DNA of 42,746 nucleotides from an uncultured candidate division Zixibacteria bacterium (GTDB taxonomy: Bacteria > Zixibacteria > MSB-5A5 > GN15 > PGXB01). The DNA is taken from positions 1 to 42,746 of the forward strand of contig CALAMC010000078.1 of NCBI GenBank assembly GCA_937925655.1. Direction: 5' to 3'. Every line of letters starts with the position of its first letter. Positions within the stretch are counted from its first letter, which is position 1. This document shows positions 17,899 to 26,062 of this stretch, piece after piece. The notes below the pieces were generated by a model. It had not been told where the DNA came from. It did not search any database and saw only the letters and a list, made by a program, of their open reading frames with translations. A program made the translations under genes and the position numbers.

Positions 17899-17927
17899 TT
17901 GACAAAGCCGTCTTGTTCGGCTATAAT
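17899..17927 (+). promoter_or_regulatory. Consensus sigma70 promoter
   Basis: TTGACA (17899-17904), a 17-base spacer and TATAAT (17922-17927) match the E. coli consensus at all twelve positions. It is the best promoter in the window and lies about 60 bases before the polyprenyl synthase start. Confidence 0.85.
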
Positions 17928-17987
17928 AAAGGTCAATTTTTAAAGGGATGCGAGTTCTCGATAAAGAAAGCGTTTTGACCAAGAATC

Positions 17988-18968
17988 ATGGATAAGAATC
18001 TTCTGGAAGAACTGACCCGGCCCGTTCAGAATGAACTGGACCAATTCGACAGCAAATTGCATGATTTTTTAAAGGGTGACTCGCCGCTTATCAGTTCCAT
18101 CGCCAAACACTTGCTGAAATCGCGGGGGAAGCGAATTCGCCCGGCCATTCTGTTTTTGACTTCCCGGGCCGGCAAATATAACAGCGAGCATACGGTTGAT
18201 GTCTCTTTATCCATAGAATTGATTCATACCGCGACCCTCCTCCATGACGATGTCGTCGATGATGCCGATATGCGACGCGGGACCGAAACGGTCAATTTCA
18301 AATGGACCAATCTTATTTCGGTTTTGATGGGGGATTATTTGTTCGCCAAGGCCTTCCGGCTGATGTCCTCGGTCGGGTCCATCGAGCTGATCGAAGCCAT
18401 TTCGCAGGCTACGGAAAGGGTGTCGGTCGGGGAATTACGGCAAATTGAAGAAACCTCTAATTATGATCTTTCGGAAGAGGAATATATAAAAATCATTGCC
18501 GACAAAACGGCGGCTCTGTTTTCGGTCGCCTGCGAGGTCGGGCCGATTCTGGCCGCGCAGAGCCGGGAAATTCGCCAGCGGTTTGCGACCTTTGGCGAAA
18601 AAATCGGGGTGGCTTTTCAAATCGCCGACGACCTTCTGGATTTTGTAGGCGATGCCCTCGTGACCGGCAAGGAACCGGGTAATGATATTTTAACCGGGAA
18701 GGTAACTTTGCCGCTGATTTATTCTCTTCGCACCGCCGACCGCACGCGGGCCGGCAACATGATGGAAATTCTTAATAACGGCGTTAATAAAACCGGCTTT
18801 TTAAAAATTCTTAAATACGTGACCGAAACGGGCGGTATCGACTATGCCTACCGCCGAGCCGCCGAAATCGCCCAGGAAGGTCTGGAGGCGGTTAAAGACC
18901 TTGACGATTCCGAGTATGTTAAGGCCCTCAAGGGTATGGTCCGGTATTCCACTTCCCGTGCCGCGTAA
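17988..18968 (+). CDS. Trans-polyprenyl diphosphate synthase (long chain, IspB/HepT-like)
   Basis: The 326-residue protein has both Asp-rich motifs of the family: LLHDDVVDDADMRRG (DDVVD from residue 87) and FQIADDLLDFVGD (DDLLD from residue 214). The residue five positions before the first motif is Ala (A82), typical of enzymes making long products for quinone side chains rather than short C15/C20 chains. It condenses IPP units onto an allylic primer in the cytosol. IPP supply is represented in the window by IspH. The gene has its own consensus promoter and seems separated from guaA. Confidence 0.9.
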   Translation: MDKNLLEELTRPVQNELDQFDSKLHDFLKGDSPLISSIAKHLLKSRGKRIRPAILFLTSRAGKYNSEHTVDVSLSIELIHTATLLHDDVVDDADMRRGTETVNFKWTNLISVLMGDYLFAKAFRLMSSVGSIELIEAISQATERVSVGELRQIEETSNYDLSEEEYIKIIADKTAALFSVACEVGPILAAQSREIRQRFATFGEKIGVAFQIADDLLDFVGDALVTGKEPGNDILTGKVTLPLIYSLRTADRTRAGNMMEILNNGVNKTGFLKILKYVTETGGIDYAYRRAAEIAQEGLEAVKDLDDSEYVKALKGMVRYSTSRAA

Positions 18969-18983
18969 TATTTTCTTATGATT

Positions 18984-19013
18984 TTAAACTTTATCCGTCC
19001 GCCCCGATATAAT
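18984..19013 (+). promoter_or_regulatory. Promoter placing the start at or next to an ATG
   Basis: TATAAT (19008-19013) lies seven bases before the ATG at 19021, with a weak TTAAAC (18984-18989) 18 bases upstream of it. The predicted transcript start is 19020-19021, and no ribosome binding site precedes the ATG, so the mRNA could be leaderless. Confidence 0.45.
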
Positions 19014-19020
19014 TAATACA

Positions 19021-21192
19021 ATGGCTAACTTCGCCGAAATCAGCGTCGATATTTTAACCGGGCATCCCGTGTGGACAGGCCTGGCTCTGGTGTTGTCGCT
19101 TATCATGGCAGTTTATCTTTATTACCGCACCAATCCGCCGCTGTCCACCGGCATCAGAATGTTACTGGGCGCGTTAAGATTCGTAGCGATAATGGCCCTG
19201 TTTTTGACCCTGTTTGAGCCGGTTTTGTCATACACCCGCGAGTATGAACGTAAACCGCGTTTGACGCTTCTTCTGGATAAATCCGGCAGTATGAAAACAT
19301 CAGAGGGCGGCCGAACGCGTCAGGAGCGTATGCGGGAATTTCTGGATTCAGAGAATTTCAGGAAGTTTGCCGGAAATTTTGACATTCGAACTTATTATTT
19401 CGGCGGTAATCTGACGGATGACGCCGCAAATGTCGATTCTCTGGCGACGGCGCTGGGGGAAGTCCTTTCAGAGCTTCAAAAGAAAGAAGCCGCCCGACCG
19501 GCCGACGCCTGGCTTCTGATATCAGACGGTATCAACAATAAAGGACTCGACGTCGCGGCCGCATCGGATCATCTGGTTACCCCGGTTTATGCTCTCGGCG
19601 TTGGATCCGATTTTGGACTGCGCGATGTGGCGGTCGCCGGACTGGAATATAACCGGGCCGCTTTTGTCGGTAAACCAACCGAAATCATGGTACGTCTTCA
19701 GTGGTCCGGATTAAACGACGAACCGATCATGGTGCAAATTAAGGATGGCTCCAAGGTTTTGGCCGCGGATACGTTGCGTGGCGGCCCCGGAGACTTAAAA
19801 CAGGATATTTCCATTACATTCGTCCCCGACCGCATCGGCCGCCAAACATTTCTCACAGAGATTACGCGGCTGACGGATGAAGTCAATACCGATAACAATA
19901 CCCGGTCGTTTTCGATGCTGGTTATGAAGAGCCGTCTCAATGTACTTTTGGTGGCCGATCATCTCGACTGGGAATATGCTTTTCTGAAAAGATTCCTCAT
20001 GCGATCTGAAAATGTGGAATTATCAACGGTCGTTTACCGGAGCAATGGCCAGACTCTTGAGGGCCGCTTCCCGACCACCCAGACCGAACTCAACCAGTCT
20101 GACATGATTATTTTTTATGATATTAAATCCGAATTTCTTTCGGCGCAGGAAAGTATTATTCATTCCTTTGTTGCGGAAAAAGGCGGCGGGGTGTTCTTTC
20201 TTCTGGGGGATAATTATCTTGGCGCCCGGCCTCCGCGCTGGGTGGATAATTTATTGCCTTTTGTGAGCCGGAGGGGTCAGGGACAGATGATTTACAGCAG
20301 ATTCAACGGCATTCCTTCCGAAAACTTCCTGTTTCATCCGGCGGTAAGATTGTCCGATGACCGTCGTGGTGTCCGGGAGCGCTGGCGGGATTTGCCCAAT
20401 TTCGAGAGGCTGGTGCCAATGGACTCGGTGACACCGCAATCAGAAGTGCTAATCACGGCTGGTTTAGGACGCGGCGATTCCGATTATCCGGTACTGGGTT
20501 ATCGCCTGATGGGAGCGGGTAAAATTCTGGCGGCAACAGCGGCGCCATTCTGGCGCTGGGCTTTTTTAAGCGTCGGTTTCAATGAACCAACCAGCGACTA
20601 TGACCTGTTCTGGGACGGATCGGTCAAGTGGCTGGCCTTAAAAGAAGATTTCGACCCGATAAAGATCGTGCCGGATAAAGATATCTATACCCGAGGTGAG
20701 ACCGTCGGCTTCACGGCTTTTGTCAACGATCAGGGTTTTCGGCCTATCGAACACGCCCGGGGATTGGTGGAATTGGTCAATGGCACCGGCGTCGATACTA
20801 TGACCGTACAATGGCTGGAAATTGGAGAGGGGTGCTATCGGGCTGAATTCGAAGCGGTATCACCGGGAAGATATTCATATCGCGGCGTTGTCGAACGGGA
20901 TGGGATACAATTAAAAGAAGCCGACGGACAGCTGGCGGTAGAGTCTTATTATGTCGAAGACTATGACCGTCGGCCCGATTTTGCCGCCCTCGAAACGTCG
21001 GCCCGCAGGTCCGGCGGGCGCTACGACCACATCGACAAGGCCGATAGTGTTCTTGCCGGAATTGGTGTCGATAGAATGTCCGAGACGGTCAAAAGCGAAA
21101 CCGCGCTTTGGGATAAAGCCTGGCTGCTGTTTATTTTTATTGGGGCTTTGGCTTTGGAATGGACTTTGAGAAAGCGTTATCAACTGATATAG
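19021..21192 (+). CDS. Membrane protein with VWA and GATase1-like domains
   Basis: The 723-residue protein has two N-terminal membrane helices (about 18-34 and 46-68), a VWA domain with the MIDAS-like DKSGS (86-90) and LLISDG, then Ig-like sequence. A GATase1-like region follows (LNVLLVADHLDWEYAFLKRF to EKGGGVFFLLGDNYLGA). A C-terminal membrane helix (WLLFIFIGALALEWTL) precedes a short basic tail. This layout resembles membrane VWA proteins that accompany MoxR/BatA-type or DUF58 systems, but no MoxR ATPase is nearby. It may bind a metal-dependent partner in the periplasm. The function is unknown. No Shine-Dalgarno sequence is visible and the promoter abuts the ATG. Confidence 0.75.
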   Translation: MANFAEISVDILTGHPVWTGLALVLSLIMAVYLYYRTNPPLSTGIRMLLGALRFVAIMALFLTLFEPVLSYTREYERKPRLTLLLDKSGSMKTSEGGRTRQERMREFLDSENFRKFAGNFDIRTYYFGGNLTDDAANVDSLATALGEVLSELQKKEAARPADAWLLISDGINNKGLDVAAASDHLVTPVYALGVGSDFGLRDVAVAGLEYNRAAFVGKPTEIMVRLQWSGLNDEPIMVQIKDGSKVLAADTLRGGPGDLKQDISITFVPDRIGRQTFLTEITRLTDEVNTDNNTRSFSMLVMKSRLNVLLVADHLDWEYAFLKRFLMRSENVELSTVVYRSNGQTLEGRFPTTQTELNQSDMIIFYDIKSEFLSAQESIIHSFVAEKGGGVFFLLGDNYLGARPPRWVDNLLPFVSRRGQGQMIYSRFNGIPSENFLFHPAVRLSDDRRGVRERWRDLPNFERLVPMDSVTPQSEVLITAGLGRGDSDYPVLGYRLMGAGKILAATAAPFWRWAFLSVGFNEPTSDYDLFWDGSVKWLALKEDFDPIKIVPDKDIYTRGETVGFTAFVNDQGFRPIEHARGLVELVNGTGVDTMTVQWLEIGEGCYRAEFEAVSPGRYSYRGVVERDGIQLKEADGQLAVESYYVEDYDRRPDFAALETSARRSGGRYDHIDKADSVLAGIGVDRMSETVKSETALWDKAWLLFIFIGALALEWTLRKRYQLI

Positions 21193-21255
21193 CTATGTCC
21201 ATAGCCTGACAATTCTCCGTCTTTTTAATTTCACCAAGACGCCTTAAAATCCTTG

Positions 21256-21284
21256 TTGATATGATTTAACCGCGATATTATATA
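21256..21284 (+). promoter_or_regulatory. Predicted promoter of the lysine dehydrogenase-like gene
   Basis: TTGATA (21256-21261) and TATATA (21279-21284) are 17 bases apart. The inferred start near 21291 leaves a leader of about 30 bases with GAGGAAG before the ATG at 21321. Confidence 0.5.
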
Positions 21285-21320
21285 AGGCGATTCAATAAAG
21301 AAGCTGTGAAGAGGAAGTGA

Positions 21321-22466
21321 ATGAAAATAGCGGTAATTGGTTCAGGGATGATGGGTCGGGCGGCCGTGTATGATTTAAGCCGCGCGGAGGGGGTTCAAAA
21401 GGTCGGTCTTTATGATTTTGACAAGGATTTGGCCGAGGAAATCGCTCGCAAGTACGGCAATGAGATAACATGCGCGGGACAGATCGACGCCGGCGAGGAA
21501 GACCGGGTGGCCGACATTCTCACAGATTATGACGCTTGTATTTCAGCCGTTACATATAAATATAATCCGGGTCTGACCCGGGCGGCCATAAAAGCCGGGG
21601 CGCATTTTTTCGATCTGGGGGGCAATAACGATGTGGTTGCGTCGCAGTTTGAAATGAATGCCGAGGCGGCCGAAGCCGACGTTCTGGTGATTCCCGACTG
21701 CGGTTTGGCGCCGGGGATGGTGTCGGTTCTGGCGGCGGCGGGCATTAAGGAATTTGACCGGGTAGCCTCGCTTAAAATCCGTGTCGGCGGCCTGCCCCAG
21801 AATCCGCGCCCGCCTCTGGATTATCAGCTCGTATTCTCCCCTGAAGGTCTGATCAATGAATACTGGGAGCCGGTCGTGATTCTCGAAAACGGCAAAAAGA
21901 AGATTGTCAATCCGATGACCGGATTGGAATCACTGGAATTTGACGGTATCGGCGAACTGGAGGCCTTTTATACGTCGGGGGGAACGTCGACATTACCGGA
22001 CACCTATCAGGGAGTGGTGGATTTCCTGGATTATAAAACCATCCGCTATCCGGGCCATTGCCGCGTTTTCAAGCCGATGCTGGAACTGGGTTTGGGGTCA
22101 CGCAGTCCGGTCAAAGTCGGCGACCGCGAGGTCGAGCCGCGCGAAGTGTTTAAAAAGGTCCTCGAAAAGAATCTGCCGCACAATGAACCGGATATGGTTC
22201 TGGTGCGCCTGACCTTTGAAGGGACAAAGGCGGGAGCGCCGAAAAAACTGGTTTATGAAATAATCGACCGTCAGGATCCACGCACTGAATTGACGGCTAT
22301 GATGCGCACGACGGCTTTTCCCGTAGCCATCATCGCCTGGATGGCTTGCGCCGGGAAAATAACCTCACGGGGAGTAGTTCCGCAGGAAGTTGCAGTCGAC
22401 CCCCAATTCTTCATCGGTCAATTGAAAAAGCGGGATATTAAGCTATATATACACGGTGACGCGTAG
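21321..22466 (+). CDS. Saccharopine dehydrogenase-family / L-lysine dehydrogenase-like enzyme
   Basis: The 381-residue protein starts with a Rossmann GSGMMGRAAVYDL motif and is related to saccharopine dehydrogenases and bacterial L-lysine 6-dehydrogenases. DYDACISAVTYKYNPGL and GAHFFDLGGNNDV, then PDCGLAPGMVSVLAA, are conserved in that group. In cells it would oxidise an amino-acid amine (lysine or saccharopine) with NAD(P). No other lysine degradation gene is adjacent, so the substrate is uncertain. It is followed 21 bases later by the convergent ferredoxin gene, without a clear terminator. Confidence 0.85.
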   Translation: MKIAVIGSGMMGRAAVYDLSRAEGVQKVGLYDFDKDLAEEIARKYGNEITCAGQIDAGEEDRVADILTDYDACISAVTYKYNPGLTRAAIKAGAHFFDLGGNNDVVASQFEMNAEAAEADVLVIPDCGLAPGMVSVLAAAGIKEFDRVASLKIRVGGLPQNPRPPLDYQLVFSPEGLINEYWEPVVILENGKKKIVNPMTGLESLEFDGIGELEAFYTSGGTSTLPDTYQGVVDFLDYKTIRYPGHCRVFKPMLELGLGSRSPVKVGDREVEPREVFKKVLEKNLPHNEPDMVLVRLTFEGTKAGAPKKLVYEIIDRQDPRTELTAMMRTTAFPVAIIAWMACAGKITSRGVVPQEVAVDPQFFIGQLKKRDIKLYIHGDA

Positions 22467-22487
22467 GGTATTTTGGTCGGCGGCAAG

Positions 22488-22775
22488 TCATTCGGGTATG
22501 GTTAAAGTAATATTACCGACTACCCGCGCCTGACAGGCAAGCCGCGATTTGTTCGGGATAGAGTCGGTCATTTCGAGTAGTTCCCGCTCTTCGTCGGTCA
22601 TGGCGCTAAGGTTTTCATGACCTTCTTCGATGTGGACCTGACAGGTTCCGCAGACACCATTGGCGCCGCAGTCGTTGTCGATATCGATATCATGATCGAG
22701 CGCGGCTTCGAGGATAGACGTGCCTTCATCAACCTCGATTTTTCTGTCATTGTTTCGGAAATGAATTTTGGGCAT
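22488..22775 (-). CDS. 2Fe-2S ferredoxin (adrenodoxin/Isc-type)
   Basis: Starting at MPKIHFRNND the product is 95 residues; an in-frame Met at 22808 adds 11 atypical residues. The four ligands are C36, C42, C45 and C81 (CGANGVCGTC, then LACQARV), the C-x5-C-x2-C pattern of [2Fe-2S] ferredoxins. EGTSILEAALDHDIDI is the typical preceding region. It could give electrons to Fe-S assembly or to an oxygenase or radical enzyme. It faces the Rrf2 regulator gene across a 233-base AT-rich divergent region, which makes Fe-S-responsive control plausible. Confidence 0.92.
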   Translation of the reverse strand: MPKIHFRNNDRKIEVDEGTSILEAALDHDIDIDNDCGANGVCGTCQVHIEEGHENLSAMTDEERELLEMTDSIPNKSRLACQARVVGNITLTIPE

Positions 22776-23008
22776 TCTCACAACATTCCGGTTTGGTTTT
22801 AAAGGCATAAACCGGGCGGGTTGTTTATTGTTCCAATAATAGACCTATAAAGTATAATTTAAGGCACATAAACCCGCATTCCGGGGCAATAATACCGGTT
22901 TGGCATAAAAAAGACTTGAAAATGTTGTAAAATATGTCCATATTAAGAAGTCAATTTGACGTATATAGATAATGATATCAACTTATAAGTATATGAGGTA
23001 ATTTTAAT

Positions 23009-23425
23009 ATGCAATTATCAAGAAAGGCCGATTACGCTTTAAGAGCCGTGACCCATTTTGCGGGATTGCCCAAAGGGGAACTGGCCTCGATTGGAACGGT
23101 GGCCGAGGCCCAGCAAATACCGCGCGAATTCCTGGCCAAGATTTTAAAGGATTTGACCTGGGCCGGAATACTGGTGTCATACCAGGGAGTGACCGGTGGT
23201 TATCGGCTCGCCCGGGCCCCCAAAGATATCAGTTTTCTGAATGTCATCGAGGCGATGGAAGGTCCCGTTTCGCTGAACTTATGTACGCAGGAAGGCCGTT
23301 GCGAATGTGAACGGATGAATCACTGCCAAATGCGTGATTTCTGGATTAAACAGGAAGTGTATTTTAAGAAAGCTTTGGGCCGCGCCAACTTTGCCAAGTA
23401 CCGGTCATCGGCAAAGGGAAAGTAA
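23009..23425 (+). CDS. Rrf2-family transcription regulator, IscR-like
   Basis: The 138-residue protein has an N-terminal winged HTH (QLSRKADYALRAVTHFA; GTVAEAQQIPREFLAKILKDL; GVTGGYRLAR). Its C-terminal half carries Cys at 92, 98, 100 and 106 (LCTQEGRCECERMNHC), placed like the [2Fe-2S] ligands of IscR. It probably senses Fe-S status, nitric oxide or a related signal and represses or activates from palindromic sites. GAGGT lies upstream of the ATG. A strong terminator follows at 23465. It is divergent from a ferredoxin, and no isc/suf structural genes are present in the window. Confidence 0.88.
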   Translation: MQLSRKADYALRAVTHFAGLPKGELASIGTVAEAQQIPREFLAKILKDLTWAGILVSYQGVTGGYRLARAPKDISFLNVIEAMEGPVSLNLCTQEGRCECERMNHCQMRDFWIKQEVYFKKALGRANFAKYRSSAKGK

Positions 23426-23464
23426 TCCTTCCAGCGCCATAACAGTGTTATGCCGTAAAAATTC

Positions 23465-23489
23465 GGCCGGATTGCCTCCGGCCTTTTTT
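23465..23489 (+). terminator. Intrinsic terminator after the Rrf2 gene
   Basis: The 7-bp stem GGCCGGA/TCCGGCC with loop TTGCC is followed by six T residues. Confidence 0.9.
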
Positions 23490-23513
23490 ATTGTCATTTA
23501 CCGCCCGGTGCTC

Positions 23514-23542
23514 TTGCCATATCGGGATAACGGATATATATT
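23514..23542 (+). promoter_or_regulatory. Predicted promoter of pdxS-pdxT
   Basis: TTGCCA (23514-23519) and TATATT (23537-23542) are 17 bases apart. The inferred start is near 23549, directly at a GC-rich stem-loop. Confidence 0.6.
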
Positions 23543-23550
23543 ATTTTTCT

Positions 23551-23574
23551 GCGGAAACGGTTTTAACCGTCCGC
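23551..23574 (+). promoter_or_regulatory. Stem-loop at the 5' end of the pdxS mRNA
   Basis: ACGGTTTTAACCGT (23557-23570) is an exact palindrome; GCGG (23551-23554) and CCGC (23571-23574) extend the stem with an AA bulge. It lies within a few bases of the predicted transcript start, so it could protect the 5' end or be a regulator site. Confidence 0.4.
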
Positions 23575-23621
23575 TTGTTTAAGATATGCGGGATTGAGAC
23601 TTGTTAAAAGGAGCGAATGGA

Positions 23622-24503
23622 ATGAATTTTGAAGATAAAGCTTATAAAATCAAGGTCGGTCTGGCCGAAATGCTCAAGGGCGGTGTCATCATGGATGTCG
23701 TCAGTTCGGAGCAGGCGAAAATCGCGGAGCAGGCCGGCGCGGTTGCGGTTATGGCCTTGGAGCGGGTTCCCTCGGATATACGCGCCGAAGGGGGCGTGGC
23801 CCGTATGGCTGACCCCGATATAATCGAGGCGATCAAGAAGGCCGTCTCCATTCCGGTGATGGCCAAATGCCGCATCGGTCATTTCGCCGAAGCGGAAATT
23901 CTGGAGTCTTTGGAAGTCGATTTTATCGATGAATCTGAAGTCCTGACGCCGGCCGACAATGCCAATCATGTCGATAAATGGCGCTTTAAAGTGCCTTTTG
24001 TTTGCGGTTGTCGCAATTTGGGCGAGGCCCTGCGGCGCATCGCCGAGGGGGCGGCCTTGATTCGCACCAAGGGCGAAGCCGGGACTGGGGATGTTTCCGA
24101 AGCGGTCCGCCATCTGCGCGAAGTCAATCGAGATTTGAAGCGCCTTACGGTAATGGCGAAAGACGAGTTATATAGCGCCGCTAAGGAAATGCGCGTCCCG
24201 CTTAATCTGGTGCAGATGGTAGCCGAGGCCGGTCGTCTGCCGGTGCCCAATTTCGCCGCCGGCGGAGTGGCGACCCCGGCCGATGCCGCCCTGGTGATGA
24301 AGCTGGGAGCCGAATCGGTATTTGTCGGCAGCGGGATATTTAAATCGTCGAATCCGGAAAAACGGGCCCGGGCCATCGTAACCGCGGTGGCGCAGTATAA
24401 TGACCCCAAAGCGCTGGCCGAATGCAGTCGTAACCTGGGCGAAGCCATGAAGGGTGTTCAGGCCGCAACGTTGCCCGATGAAGAGTTATTGCAGATTCGC
24501 TAA
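23622..24503 (+). CDS. pdxS: Pyridoxal 5'-phosphate synthase subunit PdxS
   Basis: The ATG at 23622 is chosen over a TTG at 23601 because AAAGGAG lies nine bases before it. The 293-residue TIM barrel makes PLP from ribose 5-phosphate, glyceraldehyde 3-phosphate and ammonia. D25 (GGVIMDVV), K82 (VMAKCRIGH) and K150 (RTKGEAGTG) correspond to the B. subtilis PdxS catalytic D24, K81 and K149. GGVATPADAALVMKLGAES forms the phosphate-binding part. The partner amidotransferase pdxT follows after 23 bases, so the two subunits are likely expressed together. Confidence 0.97.
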   Translation: MNFEDKAYKIKVGLAEMLKGGVIMDVVSSEQAKIAEQAGAVAVMALERVPSDIRAEGGVARMADPDIIEAIKKAVSIPVMAKCRIGHFAEAEILESLEVDFIDESEVLTPADNANHVDKWRFKVPFVCGCRNLGEALRRIAEGAALIRTKGEAGTGDVSEAVRHLREVNRDLKRLTVMAKDELYSAAKEMRVPLNLVQMVAEAGRLPVPNFAAGGVATPADAALVMKLGAESVFVGSGIFKSSNPEKRARAIVTAVAQYNDPKALAECSRNLGEAMKGVQAATLPDEELLQIR

Positions 24504-24526
24504 ATCGTTTTTGTCAGGGTATCCAT

Positions 24527-25132
24527 ATGCTTCCGGCCATAAATATCGGGGTGCTGGCTCTTCAGGGTGATTTCGAACGACATCTTTTGCATTTAAAAAA
24601 GCTTAATGTGCCGTCGATTGAAATCAGAAAACCGGAGCAACTCAATGTCATCGATGGTTTAATTATCCCCGGCGGTGAATCCACGACCATGGCCGAACTC
24701 ATCGATCGGTTCGGTTTTCGTGATAGATTGACATTGTTTTTCAAAGACCATGCGGTCTGGGGTACATGCGCCGGTGCAATACTTCTAGCCCGGCACGTCG
24801 ATGACACTCGTGTCAGGCCATTCGGCGTCATCGATATCAAGGCCGTGCGTAACGGGTATGGTCGCCAGGTACATTCATTCTTCGAAATGGTCCGATTGAA
24901 TCTTAACGGCTCGGCCGCAACTGTTGAAGCCTCGTTTATCAGAGCGCCGATGTTTGAAAATATCGGTCGTGGGGTGGAAATCCTCGCCCGACATGAGAAT
25001 CATCCGGTGCTGTTAAGGCAGGGGCGCTGTCTGGTCAGTTCCTTTCACAGCGAATTACATGAAAATCCGCTTTTGACGGCGTATTTTATCGACCACATGG
25101 TGCGACCGGCCGATGTATCAATTGAAAAGTAA
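24527..25132 (+). CDS. pdxT: Pyridoxal 5'-phosphate synthase glutaminase PdxT
   Basis: The 201-residue class I amidotransferase releases ammonia from glutamine and passes it to PdxS. C81 in GTCAGAILLA is the nucleophile, and H174/E176 in SSFHSELHENP complete the triad. LALQGDFERH and IIPGGESTTM are standard PdxT segments. The ATG follows CAGGG. It lies 15 bases before ispH on the same strand. Confidence 0.96.
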   Translation: MLPAINIGVLALQGDFERHLLHLKKLNVPSIEIRKPEQLNVIDGLIIPGGESTTMAELIDRFGFRDRLTLFFKDHAVWGTCAGAILLARHVDDTRVRPFGVIDIKAVRNGYGRQVHSFFEMVRLNLNGSAATVEASFIRAPMFENIGRGVEILARHENHPVLLRQGRCLVSSFHSELHENPLLTAYFIDHMVRPADVSIEK

Positions 25133-25147
25133 ACGCCCGATCGATTT

Positions 25148-26062
25148 ATGAAAATTATTATTGCCAGACATTTCGGTTTTTGCATGGGGGTCAAACGGGC
25201 CATCGCCATCGCTGAAGATAACGCCACGGTTGATGACAAAGTGACCATTTTTCGGGAAATCGTGCATAACGATGCCATCGTGGAAAGATTTAAAAAAATG
25301 GGTATCGGGCAGTCCGACGCGGTGGAAAATATCGACCGGGGGACAGTCATAATTCCGGCGCACGGCGCCAGCGCGAGCGTATTTGACGCCGCCCGGGCCC
25401 GGGGGCTTAATATTGTCAACGCCACCTGCCCGCTGGTCATACGGATCCAGAAAATCGTCAAAAAACTGGCCCAGGACGGATATCTGATTGTCCATTTCGG
25501 CGACCGCCATCACGATGAAACTATCGGTATTGTCGGTCATGCCCCGAATAATGTCCGGGTTATAGGATCTCTGGCCGATCTTGATACGATAGACCATAGA
25601 GTAGGGCCGATCGCCTTGACGTCGCAAACCACCGCCCGTCAGACAGACTTCGAAATCATCGTCGGGGAAGTCAGGAAAAGATATCCTCAAGTTGAGATAT
25701 TCAACACTATTTGCGACGCCACCAGCCAGAGGCAGGAGGCCATCATGGAACTGGCCGGGCAAACCGATTTGATGCTTGTGGTCGGTTCGACCTCATCGGC
25801 CAATTCCAACCGTCTGGTCCGCATTTCGCGCTCGCTGGGAGTGGAATCATATCTGATAAATTCGGCCGACGATATCAGGGAAGAATGGTTTGTCAACCGT
25901 GATGATGACAATGTGGTCGGTTTATCGGCCGGGGCGTCGACGCCCGATTTTCTGATTGAAGGAGTCATTGCACGACTTCAGGATATTGTGCGATGCGAGG
26001 TCGAGGTCGTCCTGCCGCCGCGGCAGAACCATTCCAATCGTCTGGCTCTGGACGGAAATTAA
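25148..26062 (+). CDS. ispH: 4-hydroxy-3-methylbut-2-enyl diphosphate reductase IspH
   Basis: The 304-residue Fe-S enzyme performs the last step of the MEP isoprenoid pathway, forming IPP and DMAPP. The three cluster ligands are C12 (FGFCMGVKRA), C94 (NATCPLV) and C189 (TICDATSQRQ). H40 (EIVHN), H72 (PAHG) and the HHDETIG segment near residue 122 supply the substrate-contact residues. Length and order of motifs are typical. It feeds isoprenoid precursors to the polyprenyl synthase encoded upstream. The ferredoxin at 22488 is a plausible electron donor, which is inference. Confidence 0.95.
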   Translation: MKIIIARHFGFCMGVKRAIAIAEDNATVDDKVTIFREIVHNDAIVERFKKMGIGQSDAVENIDRGTVIIPAHGASASVFDAARARGLNIVNATCPLVIRIQKIVKKLAQDGYLIVHFGDRHHDETIGIVGHAPNNVRVIGSLADLDTIDHRVGPIALTSQTTARQTDFEIIVGEVRKRYPQVEIFNTICDATSQRQEAIMELAGQTDLMLVVGSTSSANSNRLVRISRSLGVESYLINSADDIREEWFVNRDDDNVVGLSAGASTPDFLIEGVIARLQDIVRCEVEVVLPPRQNHSNRLALDGN

